Shown one piece after another: positions 14,047 through 22,889 of a stretch of 64,000 nucleotides of DNA; position 1 is the first letter of the stretch, and each line of letters opens with the position of its first letter. The DNA is from Clostridia bacterium (GTDB lineage Bacteria > Bacillota > Clostridia > Monoglobales > Monoglobaceae). Location: NCBI GenBank assembly GCA_017456605.1, contig JAFTJA010000001.1, positions 1 to 64,000 of the forward strand, given 5' to 3'. The position numbers were made by a program, and so were the translations under genes. The notes under the pieces were generated by a model. It was not told where the DNA came from, did not search any database, and saw only the letters and a list, made by a program, of their open reading frames with translations.

Positions 14047-14072
14047 TTTTTTATCCTCCTGATTTTAAAATT

Positions 14073-14098
14073 CAGGGGCACGGCAAAGCCATACCCCT
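14073..14098 (-). terminator. Hairpin between rubredoxin and ferritin genes
   Basis: On the minus strand AGGGGTATGGC pairs with GCCGTGCCCCT (two G-T pairs) around TTT. It is followed by a short T/A stretch, so it may terminate or attenuate between the FprA-rubredoxin pair and ferritin. Confidence 0.6.
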
Positions 14099-14106
14099 TG
14101 TCTTTG

Positions 14107-14265
14107 TTATTCTTCTGAAAACTGGTCCTTGCCTACTCCGCAAAGGGGACAAACAAAATCTTCGGGCAAATCCTCAAATTTTGTTCCGGGTTCAACGCCG
14201 TTTTCAGGTGAGCCGAGTTCTTCGTCATAAACCCAGCCGCATACGCCGCATACATATTTTTTCAT
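14107..14265 (-). CDS. Rubredoxin
   Basis: This 52-residue protein starts [20 protein letters not shown] and ends with [18 protein letters not shown]. The two C-x-x-C-G knuckles bind one iron and make it a textbook rubredoxin, a one-electron carrier in the cytoplasm of anaerobes. The ATG at 14265 follows GGAGG by 8 nt. It lies 35 bp downstream of the FprA gene on the same strand, so it is the likely direct electron donor for FprA. Confidence 0.96.
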   Translation of the reverse strand: MKKYVCGVCGWVYDEELGSPENGVEPGTKFEDLPEDFVCPLCGVGKDQFSEE

Positions 14266-14300
14266 TTCATTCACCTCCGTTTTATATTTTTATTATTAAC

Positions 14301-15479
14301 TTAAAATTTTATTGCTAAACCATACGTCAGTTCCTGAGCGAGCAAGTCCATTTCCTGACGGCTTCGTTCGTCAAGGGCTGACATAATTTTCACTGTTTCA
14401 TTGGCAAAATCAAGTGCTTTGCACTTTGAAAGCTTTTCTCGCATAATCTTGGTTGCCATCGGCGCCCAGCTTCCGTTTTCTATCAAAGCGACTTTTCTGT
14501 TTTGGAAATTTCTTTCTGTCAAGTGGTCAATAAAGTCTCGCATAAAGGGGAATATATCCGCGTTATAAGTGGTGGTAGCAAGAACAAGAGCGCTATACCT
14601 GAAAGCATCCTCTACAGCCTCTGCCATATCGCATCTTGCAAGGTCGTTGAGCACCACTTTTTTTGCGCCCAGCTCTTTTAACTTTTCCGCAAGATAAAGA
14701 ACCGCGCGTTTTGTGTTTCCATAAACCGAAGTATACGCAATCACAATTCCCTCTTCTTCGGGCGTGTAGCTTGACCATTTGTCATAAAGGTCAATATAAT
14801 ACCCAAGGTTTTCGGTAAGAATCGGTCCGTGCAAGGGACAAATTTTCTGTATATCAAGGGCTGCCGCTTTTTTGAGCAGACTCTGCACCTGAGGACCATA
14901 CTTTCCAACTATCCCGAAATAATACCTTCTTGCCTCACATGCCCAATCTTCGTCAGCGTCGAGTGCCCCGAACTTTCCAAAGCCATCAGCCGAGAATAAC
15001 ACCTTGTCAAAGCTGTCATAGGTCACAATAACCTCCGGCCAGTGCACCATGGGAGCTGTTACAAAGGTGAGGGTGTGCTTTCCAAGAGAAAGGGTATCGC
15101 CCTCTCCCACAACGATTTGCCTTTCTTTGAAATCTGTGCCAAAGAAATTCTGCATCATAGCAAAAGCCTTTGCAGACGAAACAATTTTTGTCTTGGGGTA
15201 TTCTTTTGTAAAAGCAAGTATGCTTGCCGAGTGGTCAGGTTCCATATGCTGAACAACCAAAAAATCAGGGGTTCTTTCGTCAAGAACATTTTTTATGTTT
15301 TCAAGCCATTCACCCGAAAAGCGGATGTCCACCGAGTCCATAACGGCAACCTTTTCATCGTCAATCACATACGAATTGTATGCCATTCCGTTTGGAACAA
15401 TGTATTGTCCCTCAAAAAGGTCTATGTCGCGATCGTTCACCCCTACGTACTTTATATCTTCTGTTATGTTTATATTCAT
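14301..15479 (-). CDS. FprA family A-type flavoprotein (flavo-diiron)
   Basis: The 392-residue protein has a metallo-beta-lactamase-like diiron domain (about residues 1-250) and a flavodoxin domain (250-390). Diiron ligands are visible in VVQHMEPDHSASI (H-x-E-x-D-H), MVHWPEV, SADGFGKF and CPLHGPIL. The FMN loop is YTSVYGNTKRAV. Such enzymes reduce oxygen to water or NO to N2O using rubredoxin, protecting anaerobes from air. It is the upstream partner of the rubredoxin gene. The kinase gene upstream ends only 3 bp from its stop-start boundary, so read-through is likely. Confidence 0.95.
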   Translation of the reverse strand: MNINITEDIKYVGVNDRDIDLFEGQYIVPNGMAYNSYVIDDEKVAVMDSVDIRFSGEWLENIKNVLDERTPDFLVVQHMEPDHSASILAFTKEYPKTKIVSSAKAFAMMQNFFGTDFKERQIVVGEGDTLSLGKHTLTFVTAPMVHWPEVIVTYDSFDKVLFSADGFGKFGALDADEDWACEARRYYFGIVGKYGPQVQSLLKKAAALDIQKICPLHGPILTENLGYYIDLYDKWSSYTPEEEGIVIAYTSVYGNTKRAVLYLAEKLKELGAKKVVLNDLARCDMAEAVEDAFRYSALVLATTTYNADIFPFMRDFIDHLTERNFQNRKVALIENGSWAPMATKIMREKLSKCKALDFANETVKIMSALDERSRQEMDLLAQELTYGLAIKF

Positions 15480-15481
15480 TT

Positions 15482-16372
15482 TTATCTCCCTCCATCTGTG
15501 TGGTCAAGTCTTTCTGCGAAAAACTTTGCCATACCCGGTTCAAAAACTGAACCATGTTCAATTTTTATGTCAGAATGTTTCATCGTTTCGCATATTGCAC
15601 TTCTTACAAAGTCCACAGCCATTACCGATGCCGCGAGCATATCGCAACCCCGCAGAAGTGCACCGGTCAGTACCGCTGCAAAAACATCACCCGTCCCGTG
15701 GAACGGCCTTTTCACATAGCTGCAGTCAAGGATTGCCCGCCTGTTTTTGGTCTTATCCAGCACTCCCACGCACATTTTGTTGTCCCCGGTCATAACCGAG
15801 GTCACAGCAACACATTTTGGTCCAAACGCCGAAAGCTTTTCCATCATATCAAAAAGCTCATCTTCTGACATGGGTCCGGTTGGGAACTTTCTGTCAAGCA
15901 AAAGGCAAGCCTCGGTGAGGTTTGGCGTTATTACATCGGCAAGCGTTACAAAATTCTTCATTGCACAAAGCAAATCATTCATTCTGTCATAATACACCGT
16001 CTCCGCCTCGGAAAGCTCATTGTCCCCAAGAACCGGGTCAATGACCGTCAGAAACCCCGGTCTTTTTCGATTTTTTATAAAATCCGTCAGAATTTCAATC
16101 TGCCTTGCACTTCCCATATATCCGGTGCAGATTCCGTCAAAATTTATGCCAAGAGCTTGCCAATGTCCAAGGATTTTTGGCATTTCCTCGGTGAGGTCGC
16201 AAAAAGTATAATCCTCGAAATGATAGGTATGTGTCGAAAGAATAGCCGTAGGAAGCGGGCAAACCTCTACCCCCATTGCTGAAAGAATTGGGATTGACTC
16301 GGTAAGGGACACTCGCCCAAACCCCGAAAGGTCATTCACCGCAACCACTCTGGGTATATAGCTTTTTATCAT
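15482..16372 (-). CDS. Pyridoxal/pyridoxamine kinase-like protein (PfkB superfamily)
   Basis: The 296-residue ribokinase-fold protein resembles PdxK/PdxY: NDLSGFGRVSLTESIPILSAMG at the start, TGYMGSARQIEIL, VIDPVLGDN, DVITPNLTEACLLL, and the C-terminal PFHGTGDVFAAVLTGALLRG with the anion hole and catalytic Asp (GTGD). It should phosphorylate pyridoxal, pyridoxamine or a related hydroxymethyl-pyrimidine. The ATG at 16372 follows GGAGAAG. It lies 38 bp after rsuA and directly before the FprA gene. Confidence 0.88.
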   Translation of the reverse strand: MIKSYIPRVVAVNDLSGFGRVSLTESIPILSAMGVEVCPLPTAILSTHTYHFEDYTFCDLTEEMPKILGHWQALGINFDGICTGYMGSARQIEILTDFIKNRKRPGFLTVIDPVLGDNELSEAETVYYDRMNDLLCAMKNFVTLADVITPNLTEACLLLDRKFPTGPMSEDELFDMMEKLSAFGPKCVAVTSVMTGDNKMCVGVLDKTKNRRAILDCSYVKRPFHGTGDVFAAVLTGALLRGCDMLAASVMAVDFVRSAICETMKHSDIKIEHGSVFEPGMAKFFAERLDHTDGGR

Positions 16373-16410
16373 TTTCTTCTCCGTTCTGCCGCACTTTGCG
16401 GCAAGCTTTG

Positions 16411-17124
16411 TCAATTTGTCTTTTGTAAAAGCTCAAGCTCAGCATCTGTAAGCTCTCTAATATGTCCAAGCTCCAATTTTTCGTCAAGCGCAAGGTAGTT
16501 CATTTTTGTTCTTTTGAGATACAAGACCTTGTTCCCCGCCGCTTCAAACATTCTCTTCACCTGATGAAACTTTCCCTCGCTGATAACAACCTCAGCAAAA
16601 TACGGCTCGGTATCACTGAGAGATGCGAGCTTTGCCGGCAGAGTCTTATATCCGTCATCCAAAACTACGCCACGTGAAAACGCATCTACATCTTCTGTCT
16701 TCACCGGTTTTTCTATCTGTGCAATATACGTTTTGGGAACGTGTTTTTTGGGAGACAGCAGTCTGTGTGCCAAATCTCCGTCGTTGGTAAGAATCAAAAG
16801 CCCCTCGGTGTCAATATCAAGTCGCCCCACTGGGAACGGCTCAAAGTGTCGATATTCATCCGGTAGTAAATCCAAAACCGTTGGCGTCTTCCCGTCACGG
16901 GTGGCGGAAATATAACCGCCCGGCTTGTTGAGCATAAGATAAATAAACTCGCGGTATATCATCTCTCTCCCAAGAACTGCAACGCTGTCAGTGGTCGGCA
17001 CAACTGCCGCATCTGCTGACTTTGTCACCTGTCCGTTCAGGGTAACCGCTCCGCTTCGGATAATCTTTTTCACTTCGTTTCTTGTCCCCAGCCCGCACTC
17101 AGCCAGAAATCTGTCAAGTCGCAT
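16411..17124 (-). CDS. 16S rRNA pseudouridine synthase RsuA family
   Basis: The 237-residue protein has an N-terminal S4 RNA-binding domain (MRLDRFLAECGLGTRNEVKKI) and the catalytic RsuA/RluB core with the nucleophile Asp in GRLDIDTEGLLILTNDGDL. HVPKTYIAQIEKPV and ISEGKFHQVKRMFEAAG are the following family motifs. It isomerises a specific uridine of rRNA, U516 in the RsuA case. The ribosome site is AAGGAG at good distance. It seems to be the first gene of an rsuA-kinase-fprA-rubredoxin run. Confidence 0.92.
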   Translation of the reverse strand: MRLDRFLAECGLGTRNEVKKIIRSGAVTLNGQVTKSADAAVVPTTDSVAVLGREMIYREFIYLMLNKPGGYISATRDGKTPTVLDLLPDEYRHFEPFPVGRLDIDTEGLLILTNDGDLAHRLLSPKKHVPKTYIAQIEKPVKTEDVDAFSRGVVLDDGYKTLPAKLASLSDTEPYFAEVVISEGKFHQVKRMFEAAGNKVLYLKRTKMNYLALDEKLELGHIRELTDAELELLQKTN

Positions 17125-17227
17125 ACGCTATTCTCCTTGAATAAATTTTTCTGTCGTTTCATATATTAGTTAAAGAATGTTTTTCAAAAAATTTCCTATA
17201 CCCACCCCATCAAAGGAGGCACAAGCT

Positions 17228-17677
17228 TTGATAGTATCAAAAACCCTAAAAAAGCATCGTTTTGTCTTTGCTACAATAGCCGGCGCAGTGGTCATTATTA
17301 TGATAATCGCCGGGCTTTTCAGCATCGACAATGCCACCAACGATATGATTGTGAAATATATAGAAACTTTGGGCTGGCAAATAGACAGTGTCCCAAGCGA
17401 AATAACACACCTGACGCTTCCTGAGCATTTTGACGCTGTTTATGAAACATACAGTGCGGTGCAGACACATTCGGGCTTTCCCTTTGCGGATTTCAAGGGC
17501 AAACGTGTAACACGCTATACTTACAATGTTCTCAATCACAAAAACTCCAAAACGTCAAAGGTAACAGCAGGGGTTTTTGTATATGAAAACACCATCATCG
17601 GCGCAGAAATTTCTTCGGGCGATATGAACGGCTTTATGCACGCCATAACTGAAACAGCCAACATCTCTTCAGATTGA
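17228..17677 (+). CDS. DUF4830 domain protein with N-terminal membrane anchor
   Basis: About 149 residues. One membrane helix (FVFATIAGAVVIIMIIAGLFS) is followed by an extracytoplasmic domain whose ending, RVTRYTYNVLNHKNSKTSKV, VFVYENTIIGAEISSGDMNGFMH, fits DUF4830, a Clostridia family with no known role. The start is most likely the TTG at 17228: AAAGGAGG lies 8 nt upstream, whereas the ATG at 17177 has no ribosome site and would add 17 residues reading through it. It stands alone between divergent rsuA and metY. Confidence 0.75.
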   Translation: MIVSKTLKKHRFVFATIAGAVVIIMIIAGLFSIDNATNDMIVKYIETLGWQIDSVPSEITHLTLPEHFDAVYETYSAVQTHSGFPFADFKGKRVTRYTYNVLNHKNSKTSKVTAGVFVYENTIIGAEISSGDMNGFMHAITETANISSD

Positions 17678-17742
17678 ACTTGTTTCTTCACCGCTTTTCT
17701 TCTTAATTATACCACAAATCTGCACTTTGTCCATAGTTTTTC

Positions 17743-17771
17743 TTGACAATTTTATTGGCAAATAGTAAAAT
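17743..17771 (+). promoter_or_regulatory. Sigma-A promoter of metY
   Basis: TTGACA (17743-17748), a 17-bp spacer and TAAAAT (17766-17771). The leader of about 80 nt contains a CAGAAC...GTTCTG hairpin but none of the conserved parts of a SAM riboswitch or T-box. Confidence 0.8.
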
Positions 17772-17861
17772 ATCTTTATATATAAACAAATTTTTCTTGT
17801 GAAAACAAAAACCAGAACAGGCTCTTTTCAAAAGTTCTGTTCGGACATACAGGAGGCCAAA

Positions 17862-19136
17862 ATGAAAATCGAAACAAAGTGTATTCAATCGGGTTACACC
17901 CCCGAAAACGGAGAGCCGAGAGTTCTCCCTATATATCAGAGCACCACATGGAAATATTCTTCCACCGAACAAATGGGCAAGCTCTTTGATTTGGAGGAAA
18001 ACGGATATTTTTATACCCGTCTTGCAAACCCCACAAACGACGCCGTAGCTGCAAAAATCGCCGACCTTGAGGGCGGCGTTGCTGCTATGCTTACATCTTC
18101 AGGACAAGCAGCATGCTTTTATTCAATTTTCAATATATGCGAAGCCGGCGGCCATTTCGTTTGTTCTTCGTCGGTTTATGGCGGAACCTTCAATATGTTT
18201 GGCGTAACCCTCAAAAAGCTGGGCATTGATGTCACCTTTGTTGACCCCGATGCAGATGAGGAAACTTTGAATGCTGCCTTCCGTGAAAACACAAAAGCAG
18301 TTTTTGGCGAAACAATCGCAAACCCGGCACTTGTGGTCCTCGACATTGAAAAGTGGGCAAAGGTTGCTCACGCACACGGTGTTCCCCTGATTATCGACAA
18401 CACCTTTGCAACGCCCATAAACTGCCGCCCCTTTGAGTGGGGAGCAGATATTGTTGTTCATTCTACCACAAAGTATATGGACGGTCACGCAACAAGCGTG
18501 GGCGGATGCGTGGTCGACAGCGGAAATTTTGACTGGGAAGCAAGCGGAAAGTTCCCCGGTCTCACCACCCCTGACGAATCATATCACGGCATTACATACA
18601 CCAAGAAGTTCGGCAAAGCGGCATACATAACCAAGCTCACTGCACAGGTTATGCGTGACCTCGGCTCAATCCCCTCACCTCACAATGCCTTTCTTCTCAA
18701 TCTCGGTCTTGAAACCCTCGCTCTTCGAATGGAACGTCACTGCAGCAACGCTCAGGCTGTTGCCGAGTTCCTTGAAAAAGACCCCCGTGTTTCATGGGTG
18801 AAATACTGCGGTCTTGAAAACGACAAATATCATGCTCTGGCAGAAAAATATCTGCCCAATGGCTCCTGCGGGGTTATCTCTTTTGGTGTAATGGGCGGAA
18901 GATCCGCTGCTGTCAAATTTATGGACAGCTTAAAACTTGCGGCAATCGTTACACACGTTGCTGACGCAAGAACATCAGTGCTTCATCCTGCCAGCCATAC
19001 CCACAGACAGCTCAATGATGCCGAGCTTGAAGCCGCAGGCGTTACACCCGACCTCATAAGATTTTCTGTAGGTATCGAAAACGTTCAGGACATAATTGAT
19101 GATATTGACCAGGCTCTTTGTGCCGCTTCAAAATAA
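17862..19136 (+). CDS. metY: O-acetylhomoserine sulfhydrylase/Cys-Met metabolism PLP enzyme
   Basis: The 424-residue enzyme belongs to the Cys/Met metabolism PLP family. It opens with ETKCIQSGYTPENGEPRVLPI and YQSTTWKYSS, has YFYTRLANPTNDAVAAKIADLEGG, and binds PLP at HSTTKYMDGHATSVGG (Lys in STTKY). The length and the ending TSVLHPASHTHRQL, ...PDLIRFSVGIEN fit O-acetylhomoserine aminocarboxypropyltransferase, which makes homocysteine from sulfide; methionine gamma-lyase is the main alternative. The ATG at 17862 follows AGGAGG. It is monocistronic with its own promoter and terminator. Confidence 0.88.
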   Translation: MKIETKCIQSGYTPENGEPRVLPIYQSTTWKYSSTEQMGKLFDLEENGYFYTRLANPTNDAVAAKIADLEGGVAAMLTSSGQAACFYSIFNICEAGGHFVCSSSVYGGTFNMFGVTLKKLGIDVTFVDPDADEETLNAAFRENTKAVFGETIANPALVVLDIEKWAKVAHAHGVPLIIDNTFATPINCRPFEWGADIVVHSTTKYMDGHATSVGGCVVDSGNFDWEASGKFPGLTTPDESYHGITYTKKFGKAAYITKLTAQVMRDLGSIPSPHNAFLLNLGLETLALRMERHCSNAQAVAEFLEKDPRVSWVKYCGLENDKYHALAEKYLPNGSCGVISFGVMGGRSAAVKFMDSLKLAAIVTHVADARTSVLHPASHTHRQLNDAELEAAGVTPDLIRFSVGIENVQDIIDDIDQALCAASK

Positions 19137-19176
19137 GTGGCATCAGCATTTTCTTTGCCCTACATAATAACATTTA

Positions 19177-19213
19177 TAATATCTGCAGGCTTTTCCTGCA
19201 GATATTTTTTATT
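19177..19213 (+). terminator. Terminator after metY
   Basis: ATATCTGCAGG pairs perfectly with CCTGCAGATAT around CTTTT, then a T-run. Confidence 0.9.
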
Positions 19214-19236
19214 TTAAAAACAAGGAGTGTTAACAA

Positions 19237-20013
19237 ATGAAAAACCCAAAACCTAACCCTGTCTGTCTTGCCTTCGCTAAAATATTAACCATGGCAAAGC
19301 ACTTTTTCTTTCCCCCGGAATGTGTCTTTTGCGGGCGCATAATGGAAATAGGGACCATCTCCCTCATTTGTCCGGATTGCAAAGCACAGCTTTCTTTTGT
19401 TTCCGAAAAGCTCTGCTGTGAAAAGTGCGGAAAACCCATCGTAAGCCACGGGAAACGAAGACTTTGTTATTTTTGCGCAGAGGGAAAGTCTCATCATTTT
19501 GACCGGATTGTCTCGGCTTTTGAATATACTCAAAGTGTCAGGGAGTCCATCGTGCGATACAAAGTTTTTGGCACAGAAGGTTATTCAAAAACTTATGCAG
19601 ACTTTCTCTCACAACTGGTCCTTGAATACTATCCGCACCTGACCTTTGATTTTATTTGTTGTGCCCCGCCTCATACAAAAAGTTCAAAGAAGCAAGGGAC
19701 AGACCGTATGAATTTGCTTTGCCGGGCGCTTTCTGTGAGGCTTAAAATCCCTTTTGAAAAAGATTTGCTAATCAAAACCAGAAAAACCGCAAAGCAAACA
19801 AAACTCAACTATCTTGAGAGACTGACAAACCTCAAAGACTCCATTCTGGCAGACCGCCCCGAAGCTGTACGCGGCAAGACGGTGCTCCTTGTTGACGACG
19901 TATGTACCACCCGCGCAACAATAATGGAATGTTCCCGCGCCCTGAAAGCCGCCGGAGCAAAGCGCGTTTATGCTCTGACAATCGCCACCACTGTGAAAAA
20001 AAACGAAAGCTAA
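19237..20013 (+). CDS. comF: ComF family phosphoribosyltransferase-like protein
   Basis: The 258-residue protein has an N-terminal four-cysteine zinc ribbon pair (ECVFCGRIM, LICPDCKAQ, CCEKCGKP, LCYFCAEG) and a C-terminal PRTase domain with the PRPP loop LLVDDVCTTRATIMECSRAL. ComF is needed for DNA uptake in competent bacteria and is widely found in non-competent Clostridia, where its role is unclear. The start codon has AAGGAGTG upstream. No other competence genes are adjacent, apart from the comEB-like deaminase 7 kb away. Confidence 0.92.
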   Translation: MKNPKPNPVCLAFAKILTMAKHFFFPPECVFCGRIMEIGTISLICPDCKAQLSFVSEKLCCEKCGKPIVSHGKRRLCYFCAEGKSHHFDRIVSAFEYTQSVRESIVRYKVFGTEGYSKTYADFLSQLVLEYYPHLTFDFICCAPPHTKSSKKQGTDRMNLLCRALSVRLKIPFEKDLLIKTRKTAKQTKLNYLERLTNLKDSILADRPEAVRGKTVLLVDDVCTTRATIMECSRALKAAGAKRVYALTIATTVKKNES

Positions 20014-20079
20014 CACCTTTTTACAAAGCAAATATCAGTAGAGAGTTTTAAAAAGCTTTTTACATTAAATAAAAGAAAA

Positions 20080-20111
20080 AGCACACCACACTGCAAAATG
20101 TGATGTGCTTA
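20080..20111 (-). terminator. Terminator of the purC-downstream unit
   Basis: On the minus strand AAGCACATCACA pairs with TGTGGTGTGCTT (one mismatch) and is followed by T-rich sequence. Confidence 0.65.
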
Positions 20112-20181
20112 ACTACATACTTTTATAAGTCCTTAAAATCGATGTTGTTTTATTGAAGCTTGACCCAAGGGATAGCTTTGT

Positions 20182-20616
20182 CTATTTTTTAAAGCCCTGA
20201 CCTATCTTCCACCCAAAGTCAAACTTTGGCACCACAAGCGTGACCTCAACCTCATCCTCAGAAAGGGAAATCTCAGACGTGCACCTGAGCACCGGCTCCA
20301 CATCGGGGCGGTTGTTATAGCGGCAGACCTCTTTGACAAGGGCTGACAAATCATCAAGAGTCCAGCTTTTGGGTATATTTATGTGCATAAAATAATCCTG
20401 CCAGTTATCGATTTTGAGAATGGAGAGATGTTTCACCATATCAGCGGCTTTTCCGCGATAAACAACTCTGTACCACTCTTCGCCCTTTCCTGAAAGGCGT
20501 GCCATTATTTCATCATAAGTCGCCGCCACAATGGTGTCTCTCACCTTTCGCCGTTCATCCGCAGCAAAATATTCAGAAAGTTCTTTTTCGCTTTCAAAAA
20601 TTTCAAGAAGCAGCAT
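20182..20616 (-). CDS. Conserved-looking protein of unknown function
   Basis: The 144-residue soluble protein has no membrane helix, signal peptide or cysteine motif I can name. The middle (EEWYRVVYRGKAADMVKHLSILKIDNWQDYFMHINIPKSW) is rich in aromatic and basic residues, and the C-terminal part is a beta-rich stretch with alternating acidic residues (SEISLSEDEVEVTLVVPKFDFGW). The ATG at 20616 follows GGGAGTG at 7-8 nt. It lies downstream of purC on the same strand with a terminator-like stem between. I do not recognise a family. Confidence 0.55.
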   Translation of the reverse strand: MLLLEIFESEKELSEYFAADERRKVRDTIVAATYDEIMARLSGKGEEWYRVVYRGKAADMVKHLSILKIDNWQDYFMHINIPKSWTLDDLSALVKEVCRYNNRPDVEPVLRCTSEISLSEDEVEVTLVVPKFDFGWKIGQGFKK

Positions 20617-20636
20617 TTCTAACACTCCCTTTTTAT

Positions 20637-20668
20637 TCAAAAAGACGCGCCTTTGCGACACGTCTTTT
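20637..20668 (-). terminator. Terminator after purC
   Basis: On the minus strand AAAGACG pairs with CGTCTTT around a G+C-rich loop, followed by T's. Confidence 0.6.
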
Positions 20669-20674
20669 CGGGGT

Positions 20675-21358
20675 TTATCTGTTCAAAATAAGCTTTGTCA
20701 GTTCAACGGGGTCAACAATCTTGCCGTCTTTGTAAACACGCATATTTCCTGATGCGATTTCGTCGATGAGAATAACTTCGCCGTTGTTGTAACCAAACTC
20801 AAACTTGATATCCCACAAATCAAGACCGATTGTCTTGAGGTCGTCAGCAACAATCTTTGTGATTTTGAGAGTCTGTTCTTTCATGCTCTCAAACATTTCA
20901 AGAGACATAACGCCAAGAGCCGCAAGGCCCTCGCCGGTAACCAGCGGGTCGCCCTTTTCGTCGTTTTTGAAGGTACATTCAACATATCCGCCCTCCAAAA
21001 CTGTTCCGTCTTCTATATATTCGCCATATCTGCGAATAAAGCTTCCTGTAGCAACCAGACGGCAAATAACCTCAAGACCGTGACCGAAAACCTTGCCCGG
21101 AAGAACTTCCATTGTAGCCTCGTCGATATTTGCACTTACATAATGTGTTTTGATGCCTGCATTCTTCAGCATTTCAAAATAATAAACAGAAGTCTCTAGA
21201 TTTGCTTTTCCTATGCCTTCTATGGTAAGACCAACCGAGTTTTCGCCCGGGTCAAACACACCGTCTTTTCCCGTACAGTCATCTTTGAATTTAAGAAGAA
21301 CATTCCCGTTTTCAAGGCTGTATACGTCCTTTGTTTTTCCCTGATAAATTTTGTTCAT
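20675..21358 (-). CDS. purC: Phosphoribosylaminoimidazole-succinocarboxamide synthase
   Basis: The 227-residue enzyme joins CAIR and aspartate with ATP in purine synthesis. [13 protein letters not shown] is the ATP-binding glycine loop. [18 protein letters not shown] is the central CAIR-binding motif, and [18 protein letters not shown] the conserved metal-site ending. The length is standard for a short monofunctional PurC. The ATG at 21358 has GGAGTTT at 8 nt; a TTG two codons earlier is less likely. It is not next to other pur genes. Confidence 0.95.
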   Translation of the reverse strand: MNKIYQGKTKDVYSLENGNVLLKFKDDCTGKDGVFDPGENSVGLTIEGIGKANLETSVYYFEMLKNAGIKTHYVSANIDEATMEVLPGKVFGHGLEVICRLVATGSFIRRYGEYIEDGTVLEGGYVECTFKNDEKGDPLVTGEGLAALGVMSLEMFESMKEQTLKITKIVADDLKTIGLDLWDIKFEFGYNNGEVILIDEIASGNMRVYKDGKIVDPVELTKLILNR

Positions 21359-21543
21359 CGTCAAAACTCCTTCTTTAATACTTTTTTTCTAACTTATTTT
21401 AACATACATCCTAAAAAATTTACAATAGTTTTTAGAAAATTTTTTATTTTTTTTTAAATTTCCAAACCCTTTACAAATCCACCGGCAAACAAAGCCCTGA
21501 ATTTGTTAATTTTAACAGCGTTATTTTCGCATATGCCAATGCT

Positions 21544-22146
21544 TTATTCTTCCGCTGTTTTGAACAGTGCGCTTTGTGCATCATTCACCGCACCCAAAAA
21601 TCCGCCGGAAATCGCATTCTGGAATGTCTTGTCAGCAACTACCTTCCATCCGGCATCGGTCTTTTTCAGCAAAATTTGAGTCTCGTTTGTTACTGTTGCC
21701 AGATTGTCTTTTTCAATAGCCTCTTTAAAAATTTCTTCTGTTCTTCTGTCTATGTCCTCTTCCTGAATTTCGCCCATAGCAAATTCCTGAAGAACCGTCA
21801 TTGTGCTTTGTCCCAAGATAGCTGTCAAATCAAGAGTGGTAATTTCCGCGGTCACAACAGCTTCATCTGAGCCCTTTTTCTCGCTTGACAAAACTTTGCA
21901 TTCAAGCTGTGAAAAAACAGCCTCAAGCACTTGATCGCCGCCGTCCAGACTGTCAATATCCGAAATTTCAAGTCCGCCTGCATCAATGAACGTTCCCGCT
22001 TTTTGCATATCTCCCGCCTTCAACGCTGTCATAAGTCCCGTCACTGCTTCTTCAATCTCTTTTTTCTGTCCACCACACGCCGAAAGGCACAGTGCCTGTG
22101 CCAGCACCAGAATAAGTGCTATTTTTTTTATCAAATTTCTTTTCAT
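21544..22146 (-). CDS. Putative lipoprotein of unknown function
   Basis: The 200-residue protein has a lipoprotein signal (KKIALILVLAQALCLSAC, lipobox LSAC) and an extracytoplasmic domain. That domain reads EEAVTGLMTALKAGDMQKAG, then alternating strands, and ends with LLKKTDAGWKVVADKTFQNAISGG, an SnoaL/NTF2-like cystatin pattern also seen in DUF4878/DUF5105-type lipoproteins. Function is unknown. The ATG at 22146 follows GGGAG. Confidence 0.7.
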   Translation of the reverse strand: MKRNLIKKIALILVLAQALCLSACGGQKKEIEEAVTGLMTALKAGDMQKAGTFIDAGGLEISDIDSLDGGDQVLEAVFSQLECKVLSSEKKGSDEAVVTAEITTLDLTAILGQSTMTVLQEFAMGEIQEEDIDRRTEEIFKEAIEKDNLATVTNETQILLKKTDAGWKVVADKTFQNAISGGFLGAVNDAQSALFKTAEE

Positions 22147-22209
22147 ATTATTCTCCCTTTGCTTTTTCAAATTCTATACTCATTCGAGCTGATAACTATA
22201 CCAATCCCA

Positions 22210-22833
22210 TCAGAGCAATTCTACAGAAATTTCTTTTCTGCCAAAGGACGCCGCTCTGGCTTTCAGCCCTACGCTGCCCGGTGTGCTCAAGAGACTTTCA
22301 AGCATCATAGTGGCATCATTCGCTGTCATATTCTCGTCCTCAAGCAAGAGTCCGCCAATTCCCAACGCCGCAAGCTTTGTCAGCTCCCTTTCGGAAATTC
22401 CGGAGCGTATTCCGCCAAAGTCCTTGATTTTTTCAACAATCGCTTCAAGAAACGGCTCTGCCGCCCTCGTCATTCGCCCAATCAACGCCATTTTGACAGA
22501 CCAGTGCATAACGCCCCGACCTTCTTTTTCAAGCTTTTTCCCAAACTTTTTGACCGCATCAAAAATCCTTTCTGCCGCATCAAAGGGGCTCTCCTCCAAA
22601 TTTTCAACCGCCTTTTCAAAGCCCGCCGTCCAAGCCTCTTCAAAGCGGTCAAACATAACCTCAAATATCTCGTCTTTAGACTTAAAGTAATAATAGAAAA
22701 GACCAACCTCACAGCCGACCTCCCGCTGCACCGCTCTTATGGTAACTCCGTCAAAGCCCTTCTCAAAAAACATTTTTTGTGCCGCATCAATTATCTGGTC
22801 TTTTTTGCTTGTGTTTTCTTTCATATTTTTCAT
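22210..22833 (-). CDS. TetR/AcrR family transcriptional regulator
   Basis: The 207-residue protein starts with a TetR HTH: DQIIDAAQKMFFEKGFDGVTIRAVQREVGCEVGLFYYYFKSKDEIF. The remaining 150 residues are the variable ligand/dimer domain. It lies 56 bp after the YitT gene on the same strand. A perfect 17-bp palindrome TTTGAACA-T-TGTTCAAA sits in the gap and a similar TGAACA site lies upstream of yitT, so it probably controls itself and yitT. The start at 22833 has AGGGGGAT upstream. The ligand is unknown. Confidence 0.9.
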   Translation of the reverse strand: MKNMKENTSKKDQIIDAAQKMFFEKGFDGVTIRAVQREVGCEVGLFYYYFKSKDEIFEVMFDRFEEAWTAGFEKAVENLEESPFDAAERIFDAVKKFGKKLEKEGRGVMHWSVKMALIGRMTRAAEPFLEAIVEKIKDFGGIRSGISERELTKLAALGIGGLLLEDENMTANDATMMLESLLSTPGSVGLKARAASFGRKEISVELL

Positions 22834-22872
22834 TTTTATCCCCCTCGAGAAAATTTCTTCTTTTGGTCAGTT

Positions 22873-22889
22873 TTTGAACATTGTTCAAA
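22873..22889. promoter_or_regulatory. Perfect palindrome, probable TetR operator
   Basis: TTTGAACA-T-TGTTCAAA is a perfect 8+1+8 inverted repeat exactly in the yitT-tetR gap. A TGAACA half-site is also found at about 23789-23796 upstream of yitT. Confidence 0.65.

Noticed and set aside
17772-17861. SAM riboswitch in the metY leader
   Set aside because: The leader has only a short hairpin; the conserved K-turn and core segments of the S-box are missing.
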